A stretch of 64,000 bases of DNA, from contig NC_067200.1 of NCBI RefSeq assembly GCF_000699445.3, positions 12,175,256 to 12,239,255 on the forward strand, given 5' to 3'. Source of the DNA: Schistosoma haematobium (taxonomy: Eukaryota; Platyhelminthes; Trematoda; Strigeidida; Schistosomatidae). The translations under genes and the position numbers were made by a program. Below, piece after piece: positions 38,301-51,400 of this stretch; position 1 is the first letter of the stretch; each line of letters begins with the position of its first letter. The notes below the pieces were generated by a model that did not search any database, was not told where the DNA came from, and saw only the letters and a list, made by a program, of their open reading frames with translations.

Positions 38301-39009
38301 CTCACCTATTTTATGAAAATGAATGATTACACAGTATAGTCTTTGGTCGTTTATTGTTTCCCGCAAACCAAAATGAAAACAAATAAAGTAGTTTCAACCA
38401 GTGCAGTTCTTCTAAAACGTCTGTGTCATTTCATCTGTAAATGCATGTATGCCTTTGTCGACAATCTACTCATAAGCTTGAGGTTTTTTTACGTTTACGT
38501 ATGCGTTCAAATTTCTACTTGTCGACCACTCTACTCGTTACCTGTCCAGTTGTCTTCTATCCGCCTGACTATAAACGCTAAATCACGCTTCGTAAGACTG
38601 GCCATACAACGTTGCTCACCTGTTGGCCCATATTTTTAAATATGTGTAGAATTTTTTTCACCACATCACTCACTGACTTTCGTCCACAAAACCACGAAGC
38701 GGGGTTTGCCTAACTACAATTCGTGGAGTCAAACGGAAAATTTATATCTAATGGTCCATCCACCATGGTCATTAATGTAAGAGCCAACAAATACCTACAA
38801 TGTAACTCAACTAATTTATTCATATATTTCAACACAAACGCGGGCATCAAATATACGCCACATACTAAAAAGGAGATTGTGATGATATACGAAAAGGAAA
38901 GTGTGTATCATAAAAAGTGAACAAAGATAAATAGAAATTATGATATGAGAGTGGAATAAAATGGTGATAATAGTAGTAATGCAAAAAAAGTTGAATTAAG
39001 GAAATTTCA
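35356..39009. other. AT-rich stretch with no defended gene
   Basis: The largest plus-strand frames (97 codons at 37445, 98 codons at 38343) carry no motif I know and no convincing start context. Stops are dense elsewhere. No tRNA, CRISPR-like array or long repeat was seen. It could contain distal promoter elements of the downstream carrier gene, but nothing in the sequence shows this. Confidence 0.4.
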
Positions 39010-40580
39010 ACCAGAAAGAATTCGTTCAGTTCAAGAGGTTACAGCAGGATCGCTACTGGTTCATATTCTGAGATATGCGTAATAACGTCTCTAGCCTCTC
39101 CGTTGCACCACTCCATGACTCCAACCAAAGTATCATGAAGGACCAACAGAAGACAGTTCTGCACAGATTTATATCGCACCACGACACCATGTCATACAGT
39201 GACAACCTCTCCGCTTTTTCCAACCAGTCACAGCGTTGGCGAACAAGGCACAATATGGAAATTCCTCAGACAACGTTTGTAGGATATATCCAAGCCACAG
39301 AAATCGGTGTTTCAAGACGGTGACACCAATTGAATTGTCGTCGCCATAACTGTGCATTACTAATATGGTGTTGTCACTAGATGCCAGCAATCCTTTGAAG
39401 ACGATGATGATCAAACACAGAGGGTCGTCAGGTCTCTCTGACAGAATAAAACTGATCTTACCGACGCGTCATAGATCCAACCACTCACAGTCACACTGAC
39501 ATAACGGTGCCAAAGATCATCCAGGTTGTTATCAGCCGCCCTGGTATTCACTATAGGTGAATCGATCTAATCAGTCACACCCTCATCGGCGTTTACGCAG
39601 CATCCTTCATGACTGTTTCCAGGGTGTTAGCGATAGCGAAGTTGAAAATGAACGTTGAGATTAGTCAACTTTACCCAACCCCACTGTTTGAATAAAAGAA
39701 TGAAGAGAAGTATTTGTATACCCTCAGTTTGCCCAGGAGTTTTGTATGTATGACCTTAAAGATGTTAGTAAACTTCTCAGGCACATCCTTCATCAATAGA
39801 CAATCGCAGAGAGTAGTCCTGTCCAACTAGTCGGATATGGCCATGATGTCAAGTAACAAAAGATTGTTGTTCTGCAACAGATATGGTGGTATTTTAACAC
39901 ATGAAAACGATGGTTAAGATATGTTCAATACATCCCCAACCAAAACGAATATCATATTGCTCCTCATGAGTCTATTTTGGACGCGATCGGAGGAGGACTT
40001 ATCCCCTGATAGTTGTTGCAGAAACGACGTAAACTCCTTTTAAGGATAGGAAAAACTATAGACTAATTTCACGATGCTCAAACACTAATTCCCAGCACTT
40101 TTTAAACATCTCGGTCAGTTCCTCTATCAGTAGGTCACTACCATCTTTAAAAGGGGTCGGAGGTAAGTCATCTGATCCTGATGATTCGTGACGCTCCAGG
40201 AGTCGGAATTCCTCGTGGACTTCTCCTTCAGGTGGATCAGTCGTCTTGAAGGATAGGAAAGTTTGATCGATGTCGTCGGGCAACAGACCAATTGAACCGC
40301 TCCTTGCCAATTTTTTCCCACTGTCCAAGACATCGATAGATTTTACTGATTAGCATTCCATCAACTTCACAGATTGTTCCACTCACACCAGATGTCTTGC
40401 TGCTAATGACTCAGATGAGTTGACAGAGCTTACAGCATCTCTTACAACCGTCAGCCACTTTAGATTGATATCGATAGCCTTCCAAATATACCATAGAACC
40501 ACTTCATTTCTGACTTCTGATTTGACTGGGTTGGTACACTTTGAATATAAAGGTGCTACATGTAAAGACGTTGTCAAACC
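39010..40580 (-). pseudogene. Old diverged RTE copy
   Basis: Fragments of the copy 1/2 family, much more diverged, appear in the right order on the minus strand. The region before RT is at 40328-40056 (DPPEGEVHEEFRLLERHESS and DDLPPTPFKDG). RT pieces follow to about 39500. The C-terminal domain is at 39414-39053 (VTVLKHRFLWLGYILQ and GWKKRRGCHCMTWCRG). Frameshifts and stops are many. It ends upstream of the carrier gene and has the opposite orientation. Confidence 0.7.
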
Positions 40581-40997
40581 CTAAATACTTATGGGATCAT
40601 AAAACATGTCATTACACAGATATTTTAAAGTAATCACCAGAATACGTTACGTTTTCCTTCTAAATACTGCGTAATGTTCATCTCGATGACTGTTTGCACT
40701 AGTCCACATTGCAGTAATTGTATCTTTTACTAAACAAAGCACTTGATTCCTCGTCATTTACATAGATGTTGGACAATGCCGAATGTTGACATTCTAAAGG
40801 CTTTTCGTTTCTGTTTCTTTCCTTATATATAAGTTCCGACTTGAAAGGAAATCTGACTATAGGCTGGTAAATATGAAGGATTGTCAAGTGGTAGGTTGTT
40901 TGGGTTATTTGGTCTAGTCCATGACCTTCAGAAGCAACCAATAGGAATTAAGCGACGGGGCCTGGCGAAGATTTGAAATCTCCCTTTCGCGAGGAAA

Positions 40998-41035
40998 ATG
41001 GCTCTTAACAAGGAGTCTATGGATTCCCATTTTTC
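40998..41035 (+). CDS. SLC25A22: Carrier exon 1 with start codon
   Basis: It encodes residues 1-12 and two bases of Ser13 ([12 protein letters not shown]). The donor is C|GTTAGT. The following intron, 41036-41068, is only 33 bp and ends TTTGCTAG. Reading through it stays open (it is a multiple of three), so retention would add 11 residues rather than a stop. Confidence 0.8.
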
Positions 41036-44000
41036 GTTAGTTGTGTATGAAGTTTTTATATTTGCTAGGTTTGTTCCAAAAGTTGTAAACGGCGGTATCG
41101 CTGGGATCGTTGGTGTAACCTGCGTTTTTCCAATTGATCTGGTTAAGACGAGAATGCAAAACCAACAAGATGGCAAGAAGTTATACAAAAATGTGTGAGT
41201 CACGTCTAAAACTGGTCCATCACCCGGTTATTTATTTCCCTTTGAGAGAAATATTCCTAAATGTTTGAAGAACAGGTGCACAAAACTTAGTATATAATGC
41301 TGCCTTCCACGAAATATAGTAAGGTGCAGAAAGTTCAAGAACCCTAATAAATAGACCACAAAACCATTTGGAGTGAGCCTTTTCCTAAATCGGCATCTAA
41401 ACTTAAGGTTTTCAAACAAGTAGAGAAAGCTTTCACATCCCTAAGTTTATCGCCAATACTCTCATGTCTTTAGTACTTTTCCGAATATTTGGACCTGAGA
41501 AACTATTGAATAGACTAAATATCTAAAAAAGCTGGTTTCAGTTGCATCGTGTTTTCCTAGTTCCATATCTGGTTAATCGAGTTGTCTAGTGAATCCTGGT
41601 TGTTATTTAACCATTGCGAGTCATCCACTATCACAGGCCGATATTTATTTTCCGAATAGGTAGTCGGTTAGATCTCTCGGCTACACTGTATGATTACATC
41701 TCGGCTATCTATCGGTCTTCTATCTACTAATTCGAAGTCTCCCGACCGTTAATCTATCTGGATGAACATGTTGGAAAAGTACGTACGTCTTACTACCTAC
41801 TTTTTTCTGCACCAAAGATAGAGCATTTGTAGGTGATGAGCGTTTAATTAGTAGGCTTAAATAATCTAGTTATTCAATTTAAAAGCCAAATTGACTAGTG
41901 GTGTCAACTAAATGGTGAAAAGTAACTTTTATTATATAGCACAGTTTTTGTTGAGTAATTCTTGTCATTCAGAGTTTACCATACTGTTCATTGTAAACAT
42001 ATAATCGCTTCGTAAGGACAGTTGTTAGATTAAACTTAGCCTTCCCGCCGAATTGAAGCTACATACTTTTACTGGTTTTCAGTGTGGCTTTCTATAGATA
42101 ATATCCTCAGTAAACTGTACTGTAGACATTCTTTGATTATAACGTTCCATTAAACACACTACATAGTTTTGAGTGAAAGCCTTCAACTCAGTAGTTTCGG
42201 TTACCTCAAACAAACTTATAGTTATATGTGTATATTCTGAATAAATAAATCCATATCTTTGTGTAATTAGGTTAGCATTGACAGTTTCATCTAGCTGTGC
42301 CCCCAAATGCCCTGGTACGGCCTAGAGTGGTATGGCAATATGGTATGGCAACTTGAGCAGATGCAACAGATCTACATTACCCGTAACTGATAGTATGTTT
42401 TCCAGTTTGCCAGACACTTAAGTGTAAGTCATCATTATCTTAATAAAGAACTGGTTCGGTAAATAATGATATGAGTGTTTCTCGTGAAGCCTTTAAAATA
42501 TTGAAAGGGGCTGAAAGCCAGTAGGAGAGAGTTACTACAAGCGCCAATATATATGCGCCACACAAAACAATGAGGATTCGAAGAGAAAAAAAGAGGTAAG
42601 GAGCGTAAAAAAGAGAAATAACGGAGAGATTGGTGTAAGGTAGTGTAGTAATAGTGAGGGAACGGAAAGGTACAATCAAAAGAAATCTTTCAGTTAGGGA
42701 AGACACAACCACTTTTTATGAAGAAAGTAAAAGAAGGTTACAGTAGGATCGCCACTGTCTTCTATTCTGAGCCATATCTGATAACGTCTCTAGCCACTGT
42801 GTAGCAGCATCTCTCGGACCCCAACCAGGGAGTCGTGAAGGACCAACAGAAGCCAGTCCTTTGCAGCTTTCTTTCATGCCACGACACCATGTCATGCACT
42901 GACCACCTCTCCGCTTCTTCCAACCAGTCCCAAAGTCGGCAAATAATGCACGACGTGGAATTCTCTGGGACGAAATTCGTAGAACATGTCCAAGCCACCG
43001 AAGTCGGTGTTTCAAGATGGTGACATCGATTGCATTATCATCTCTGTGCCCGAACACACGATGCCGAACCTCTGGTTTACTGACATGGTGTTGCCACTGG
43101 ATGTCAGCAATCCTTCAGAGACAGCGATGATAGAACACAGAGAGTCTTCTAACGTCCTCAACTCAGAGAGGCCAGGTTTCACAAGCATAGAGTAAAACTG
43201 CTCTCACCGACGCGTTGTAGGTGCGACCTTTTACAGCCAGACTAACATAACGAAGGCGCCAAAGATGGCCCAGATTGGCATAAGCCGCTCTGGCTTTCAC
43301 TATACGTGCATTGATCTCATCACTCACAACCCCACCAGCACTTATGCAGCTACCTAGATACACGAACTTCTCGACTACTTCTATCTGCTCACCATCCAGG
43401 GTGAGTACAGGATTAGAATCCTGCCAGTCTTGTAGAAGTACTTTGCACTTCGAAGGTGCAAAGCACATACCATACCTACGGACACTGATTGCCAACTGAT
43501 TAAGTGCGGATTGCATGCCTTGGGCATTATCGCACAGTAGGACAATGTCATCCGCATACTCAAGGTCGAGAAGTCTTTCTCCAGGCAACAGATCCACACC
43601 ACCATTACTTACATCCATCAGAGCTGTTTCCAGAATGTCATCGGTGGCAAAGTTGAAGAGGAATGGTGAGATTGGGAAACCCTGCCTAACCCCACTGCTC
43701 GAATGGAACAATGAAGAGAGGTGGTTGTGTGCCCTCACTCTGCCTGAGGTGTTTGTATATAAGGCTTTTAGGATGTTAATAAACTTCTCAGGCACACCCT
43801 TCAATAGACAATCCCAGAGAACAGACCTATCCAACGAATCGAAGGCAGCCCTGGTGTCAAGAAACACTACGATTGTTAGCCTTTGATAAGTATGGCGGTG
43901 TTCTAACATTTGGCGGAGGGTGAAGATATGATCAATACATCCTCGACCAGAACGAAACCCAACCTGCTCCTCGCGAGTCGATCTTTCTCGGGTTTTGAAC

Positions 44001-45861
44001 AACCTACGAAGTATGACGAAAGCCAATAGCTTGGACGCAATCGGAAGTAGACTTGTCCCCCGATAGTTGTTACAGGAACGAGGTGAACCCCTTTTAAAGA
44101 TAGAAACAACTATCGACTCATTCCATGACGTTGGTACACTCTCTAGTTCCCAAAACTTTGTAAACAACGTCGTCAATTCCTTAGTCAGAAAGTCACCACC
44201 ATCTTTAGAACGAGTCGGAGGTAAGTCATCTGGGCCAGGTGATTTGTAACGCTTCAAGAGTTGGAGTTCCTTGCGGACTTCCGCCTCATTTGGTGGATCA
44301 GTCGTCATCGGCCATGGGGGGCAGGACAGTCTGACCGATGTTGCCGGAGCAGCAGCCCAGTTGAACTGCCCTTCGAAAAATTCTGCCCATCGTCCAAGAC
44401 GTCGATGGATGTTAGTGATTGGCATCCCATCATCCTCGCAGATTGTTTCGCTCACACCGGACTTCTTGCTGCCAGTGGCTTGGATGAGTTGGAAGAGCTT
44501 CCGGTAATTACCAGATGCAGTTGCTGCTTCCAACTCATTAGCACGCTCCGACCACCAGGCTTCTCGGTCCTTACGCAAGCTTTGCCCAATTTCCTTACGT
44601 AACATCCTTCGTTTGTGTTCAAACTCACGGTCACGCGGAGTAGACCGACTGGCTTCAATGAGTTGTAAGGAGCCTGAAGAAACCCAGTGCATATAAGCGG
44701 GACGTTTCGCGAACCCACAACTGGCTGTACTCGCCATTTTCATGGCGTCATGCAGTTGCAACCAATGCTCATCTATTCTTTTCGGTGGATTGGTAGCTAG
44801 CCTAGAAACTAGCTCGGTTCGATACTTACTAGCAACAAAAGTTGCAACCAGCTTGCTAACATCAATCCGTTGGTGGCGGTCACTTCGTTGGCCACTGGAA
44901 AGTAAGGCAAGATTGGCGCAGACCAAGGTATGGTCAGAGTCCAGATAGGGTACTCCAAAAGGAGCGGTAGTCTTGTACACAACCACGCTAGCGGTAGCTG
45001 ATCGCGATGTGATCAATCTGAGTCCAGGTTTGGGATGCAGAGGGAGGACGCCAGGTGGCACATCGGCGATGACTGTGCCGAAAGTTAGTGTTAACCAGAA
45101 ACAGATTGTGGTCTGTGCACAGTTGCAGTAGACGGTCCCGGTTATCTGACCTGCGACCAACGAGTCCTCATCGGGCACCTAAACGACTCTCTTCTGTGCC
45201 TAGACGCCCGACCTGAGCATTCAAGTCTCCGGCTAGTACTACAATATCTGTCGAACGTACTTTCTGGAGAAGAACAGATAACTGGTGGTAAAACTCATCC
45301 TTGATTGTATCCGGGCTGCAATCTGTCGGGGCATAGGTGGAGATGACGAAAAGACATCGTTTCTCACTCCGATTTCTCACTTTGATGGAACTCTCTAATC
45401 TAACAGCACATAACCGACTGTTAATGGGGATCCAATCGATTAATGCTGCCTCAGCTCTAGCGCTTAGTGCGACACCAACGCCTGCAAGACCAGACGAAGA
45501 TGCCACAGGGTCCCCGGATAAGCGCACGTAAAACAAGCTTTTCGAAGCGACGGTTGAGCGAATTTGTAGTACTTCACCAGAGTCTTGAATACGGGTCTCG
45601 GATAGACAGCAAACATCAATATTAAGACTTTCCAAAGACATAGCCAGCCCTATCTGTTGTCCGACCTGCATAAATGTGCGAACGTTGAAGGCAGCCAGTT
45701 TGAATGGTGCACGTGGTTTCAGAAAAACTGCTTCAGTCCTCGTATTCGGTGGTAACATACAATTTTCAACCGGACAGTGACTCGAGAACGTTTAGATACA
45801 GTCGAATTTCCACCAAAGACGAGCCGCTGTATAAGTATAAAAGAGGGTGAATAATGTGGTA

Positions 45862-45910
<49 letters not shown>

Positions 45911-48419
45911 GCAATAATAATCATTTGAATCATTTGATTGTTAGTTGAAGCAAGTCAAGTAGTTTCCATAATTATAGGCAGTTCATCATATTTGTGTGTG
46001 GGCTGTGATACTGCCCGGGTGCCCAGACCGAAGCAGGTGGTTATCTTAGGGGGCCTTTGACCTAAAGGTCTAACCCACAAGGCAGTGGAGCATCGTAAGG
46101 AGATGCAGTCCCATGGTAGCCGGTGACCAACGATTGGTTCATACGCCATTTGTTCCTTTAGGATACTGGAGCCCATGTGCACCATTGGTTCGGGATCCGG
46201 TTAAAGCGCCGGACATTCGCTTTTCGTCCTCTCATTTTCGTAAACAACACCTCAGCCACGAGAAGGCAATGAGTAGGACTTTCCTGGCAGAGGCTGTATA
46301 CGCGTGGCCGTGTGAGAGCGTTTCGAGAGGGAGAGCGGACTTTCTCCACTCTCGGCCGTACCAGGGCATTTGGGGGAGAGAGTTACGGTGGAGCAATGGG
46401 CTAATGATTAGGAGTTATACTCTTGTGTACTAAGTCCCAGGTTTGAACCCGGTCCCTCCTTGGGCAAATGGGTAACGTTATTAATCTTCTTACTTAAAGT
46501 GTGGCTCATACTCAGGTCTCAAGTAAGTTAGATTGATTTAATTAAAGGTATGTGTCACATAGTACCAAGGTGTATGGTCGTTAAGTCAATTATCTGTCAA
46601 TTAAGTGAATAATATTGAGGTTGGACAGTCGGTCGTGGGAAACGTGACAAATCAATTGATGAGTTATTAAATCTTTATCGAATGAATTGATTAGGACGTG
46701 TTAAATGTGCTTAAATATCTTCCACCTTGACACGATGTTCACTGATGTAAAAGTAAGTTGGGAAGACGTTAGAAGCGGCCGAACCATGACCTGATATCAG
46801 TTTGTGCAGTCACTGAGTGTCGGCAGTTTCAGACATCTGGTTAGGGTTCGTATGATAATCGTAATCAGCGGTTAGAAATATTGGGTGTCATTGCTGGAAA
46901 TCAGTCACAATGACGCAGATGTATTCACTTTTGAGTTCTAGTATTTCTTCGTGAATGCCTTTGCATTTCGTCTTTTCAAACCATATTCTCAATGTTTAAT
47001 TTCGATTATCAATATACTGCATCGTTTTGACCGATTTTGCAATTAATCTTGTTGTTTTCATCTCGTCGTGTTATTATAGTACAGTAAGCTAAACCTGCGT
47101 ATATTTTTTAACTAGTTTCTACGTTGATAATGACTAATTGACTGGAAACTAGACGTAAATGATTCTAACTCAAGAAAAATCTTACTGAAAAATAAAATAG
47201 ACCGTTGTCGATAAATCTTTGTTATTTTGTCTTTCCATATCCTTAAAAAGTTTGGACTGTGCTGCAAAAACATATCGTGCAGAAGGATTTTTTGGCATGT
47301 ACAGAGGTTAGTACTATATGATTAATGGTTTTTTATTTTATCAAAGTATTTATACTTTTATTGTCAATAGCTGTTTTGGTAATTGTTCGACTTGAGTGAT
47401 ATACATTAATTTTATACGGTTCAAGTAATCTGTATAAAGATAAGCTTTCAGCAGTTAGAGTAATTCTATTAAATTATAAAATCTGAATGTACACTGTTTA
47501 GTTAATCGATGTATTACATTACTGAATTATTATCTTGCTGATAGTGGCAATTTTATCTTTTTGATAGCTAACGAGTTAATCTTTTAATTGTCTTGTTTAC
47601 TTTTATATCACAGTTCAATGATATTAGGACTCAAATACTACCCATCAAATTACTAGTACAAATCCGACTATTGGTCTAGTTTAATTTCAATAGAATGGTT
47701 GTGGTATATTTGGTTTACATACAGTGGTACCGTTTAAAGCTTTCTGAACATTTATTCTTCATGTACAAATAACACTTTTAATACTTGCTACAGTTTAGCA
47801 TTCTTTGTTTTACTTTGAGTCATTAGTTTAACATAAAGAAGGTTCATCTAAATCCACTAAAAACTCAGGTCTGGATATTTATCGTTCACTCAGCCATATT
47901 TTAAGATGCTCACTCTATTATTTTGATTCGTACAACCAGTTGCTGTTGTCATCGTCATGTAATTAACATAGCCTACGGTTTCAAACGTGAATTCTCAAAT
48001 AGTTGTTGAGTTACACTTGTTATAAATATAAAAATGCCATGACTTATGGCTGCTCACTGACAGCACGTAACAAAATCGCCAATCGGAATATCGACATCTA
48101 TGACCTTGTCCTTGTGCTGAATCAGTAACGCGTCAAACAGCACTAGCAGCCTTGAGTCAACTCTGAGACTCGATTGGTCCGTTCAGTTCAGAACACAAAT
48201 ATCAGCCTCCACTACATGAATCGTAGATTTCAGACATACGTAGTTTATATACAAGCAGACCAGACCGTATCATACCGTATCATATCATGAAAAATAACAG
48301 TTATAAAAGATCAAGCCAAAAGTGGTTGTGAGTGTGGGGGACTATAACTGATAAATCGGGAATAAGTTAGGGATAATTAATCTATAGGTCAGATAAGAGC
48401 TTACGATAAACGGAACACG

Positions 48420-48482
<63 letters not shown>

Positions 48483-51400
48483 CCTGGCTGTTATCACTCA
48501 TTCTTCTTTCGGATATAACAAAAACTAAGTATTACTCAATAAATATAAGTGTTCATAAGGCTTGTTGAGCAAATCTGTAGGATACAATTATTGTTGCTAC
48601 AACGCTCGGTTTTCCCGTCTACCTTAGACGAATATCTACACTAGATACCATTCTAGTGACTATTCTAAAAGACTTCACAACTCAGATCAAGAACACATGA
48701 CTAACCTGACTAGAACGTGAGTATATCTCCACTTTGAAGAAACCGATAACAAAAACAATAATAAGGGTAGGAAAATGTATAACTCATTTAACACCTGTAA
48801 GACTATCTACAAGTCTGGCTAAGCAAACAAGCAACAATTATTTTCCTCGAACACACATCAGTTACATCATATTTTCTTCATTATCATTACTATTGTCATT
48901 GTAAGCATGTCCGAAGTGTTTCCATGTGTAGAGAGGAGTTAAGAGAATGAAAACTCAAGATGCACTAGCTTAGGTGCCCGACCGTTGTCTCTATCTTGGT
49001 GTTATGGTTGGGTTCGCATATCGTTTTGACTTTATTGAGCTCTATGAACTGATAACAAGGACGTCAGCTAGAGGTCCTCAAATTCATGGCCTAAGATAGA
49101 ACTCGTACTACTGACTGTGCTGGGGTGTGGTAGCGACAATGTCGTCTCCCAAAAACTAGCATTTCCAGCCATGCTGACCCTTACAAAACAGGCAGGAAGA
49201 GTTTGGCAAAGATCAGTCCCAAAAGTACCATACCTCACCTTACTCATGTATATCCATTGTCGGTGGTAAAGTCTTAGATAAGAGGCTGGCATATCTTAAG
49301 CCGATCATAAAAAGCCGTTTGTAACCGGACTGAAGCAATTGTCCTTTTGACCCTCTGTTCATGTTGTTGGGTTCTTAGGGCCACTCTTAATCCAGTTTTC
49401 TTTTCAGACATCTCCATAACAAAAGTGTCCTTCCACGGCGTGAAGAGTCGATAAGGGACGATCGCCATCATACCTCTAACAGTACCTGAGATAATCTTAC
49501 TATCCATTTGAGTAACAGTTTTATGGGGATAATTTTTGTTTAACAATAACTAAATGTTTTAATGATAAATAACATGTAGTATTGCACCTGTAGTAATGTA
49601 GCTCACTTACAAAGTAAACATTTATGTATTCAACTTTAAACCACACTGTTTATATTGATTACGGTTAATTATGCTGACTAGCTGCCCAAACTAAATTAGA
49701 TGAATGGAGGTCCAAACCAACGACCCAGTCGTTGAAAAGTGAATACTTCCAACCAATAAACTATCACTTCATTTATACAGTAAATTTGTGATTTTTCAAC
49801 TTTATGAATCAATTAACTTAAATCTAACAGTGTCCAGAAAAAAAGTTAAATGTAAATAATGATATAATTAACTTTGAATTTAATACACTTTTCACCAGGT
49901 TCAACATTAATCTTTGCCATGTCAAAACTTGAGAACTCTTATGTTAGCGTTTTTTCCTCTCCGATGTTTTAGGAAGTAGTGTCAATCTTCTTTTAATTAC
50001 ACCAGAAAAAGCGATTAAATTAGTCGGCAATGATTTTTTTCGTTATCATTTAAAACCTGAGGGGTAAGTTTTTTTAATTATTTCTATTATATTTTTTTGT
50101 TTTCGAAAATCTGTTAACTTAGTTGATTATTAAATTGTCTTTATTTGAATACTTAGCAATTAGAGCGTTTGGCTTGCAACTATTAATTTACAACGTTTTC
50201 AAGCAATGTATATTAGCGCTTTGTAGTGGAATCTAAGAAGCTTGTTTCATCCTGTTCGAGACTTGTCTGTTGGATGTACTTGCTACAGAATCTTGCTGTT
50301 GATGTTCACATAGGTATTTAAACTCAGTGTTTCTCGCTTCAACCTTCCTGCTCGTTATCCACTTGCTGTCTGGGTTGAGTAGCTAATCGTATAACTTATC
50401 AGGCATGTAAAGCGAATGGTGTCGGGTCCTTGTCCCTATGTGGACATCAATACTGGAATCTTGTAGTAAGTACACCCACCTGATGAGTCCAAAACAGTAC
50501 GAAACTCGTTTCCCGGATTCCATTTAGCCATTATCAAACATTGCTTAAAATACTTGTGGCAGTATCGATGCAGTTTTCTCAGGACACACATATGTCAAAA
50601 GAGACTAACCAATCAACAACGGGAATATTCGAACCCTTTCAAATGAATTAGTATTAAGTTACAGATCCCACTCCTTTACCCTCACATGAAAGTTGTGGTT
50701 CAAAGCTTCAAGTACATAAATTTTTATCTGGTAAATTAGTTACAAAAAAATTAGTTGATATTTATAGTATGGGTATTGCATTCTGAATATTTTATTGATG
50801 TTATGCCTAGAGTTCAATAACTTGAACTAAATTCAGTGCATATTCAGGAAAGATTTATTTGAACTGATGATTTAATACAATCATCTTAAATTAATATTTG
50901 TTGGTCTCGTAACGTAAATGAATTATTACTCTTTTCGGGTTTGTATTGAATAGTTACTTTGATATGTGGAGCTATGGTTCGATGGTTGGTTAAGTTTAAT
51001 ATTTAGCCACTAATTCTTATTGTTATTGTTATGTCCTGTGGCTAGTCAAATATCACGTAACAAAATCGCTAATCGGAATATCGACATCTATGACCTTGTC
51101 CCTGTGCTGAACCAATAACGCATCAAACAGCACTAGCAGCCTTGAGTCAACTCTGAAACTCTATTGGTCCGTTCAGTTCAGAACACAAATATCAGCCTCC
51201 ACTACATGAATCGTAGATTTCAGACATACGTAGTTTATATACAAGCAGACCAGACCGTATCATACCGTATCATATCATGAAAAATAACAGTTATAAAAGA
51301 TCAAGCCAAAAGTGGTTGTGAGTGTGGGATCCTGTAACTAATAGATTAGGAATGGGTTAATGGGTCATAACATCCTACATATATATAAACAAATTAGATT

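Noticed and set aside
40998..41198. The 66-codon open frame as the true unspliced first exon
   Set aside because: Removing the 33-bp GT...AG segment restores phase and a normal N-terminal length, and the tail past 41194 is beyond a GTGAGT donor that joins exon 3 in phase.
46113..46433. 106-codon frame and its counterpart at 57093-57353 as a conserved small protein
   Set aside because: Both are the same dispersed repeat read in one frame; frames on the opposite strand are equally open and the third copy (56418) lacks most of it.
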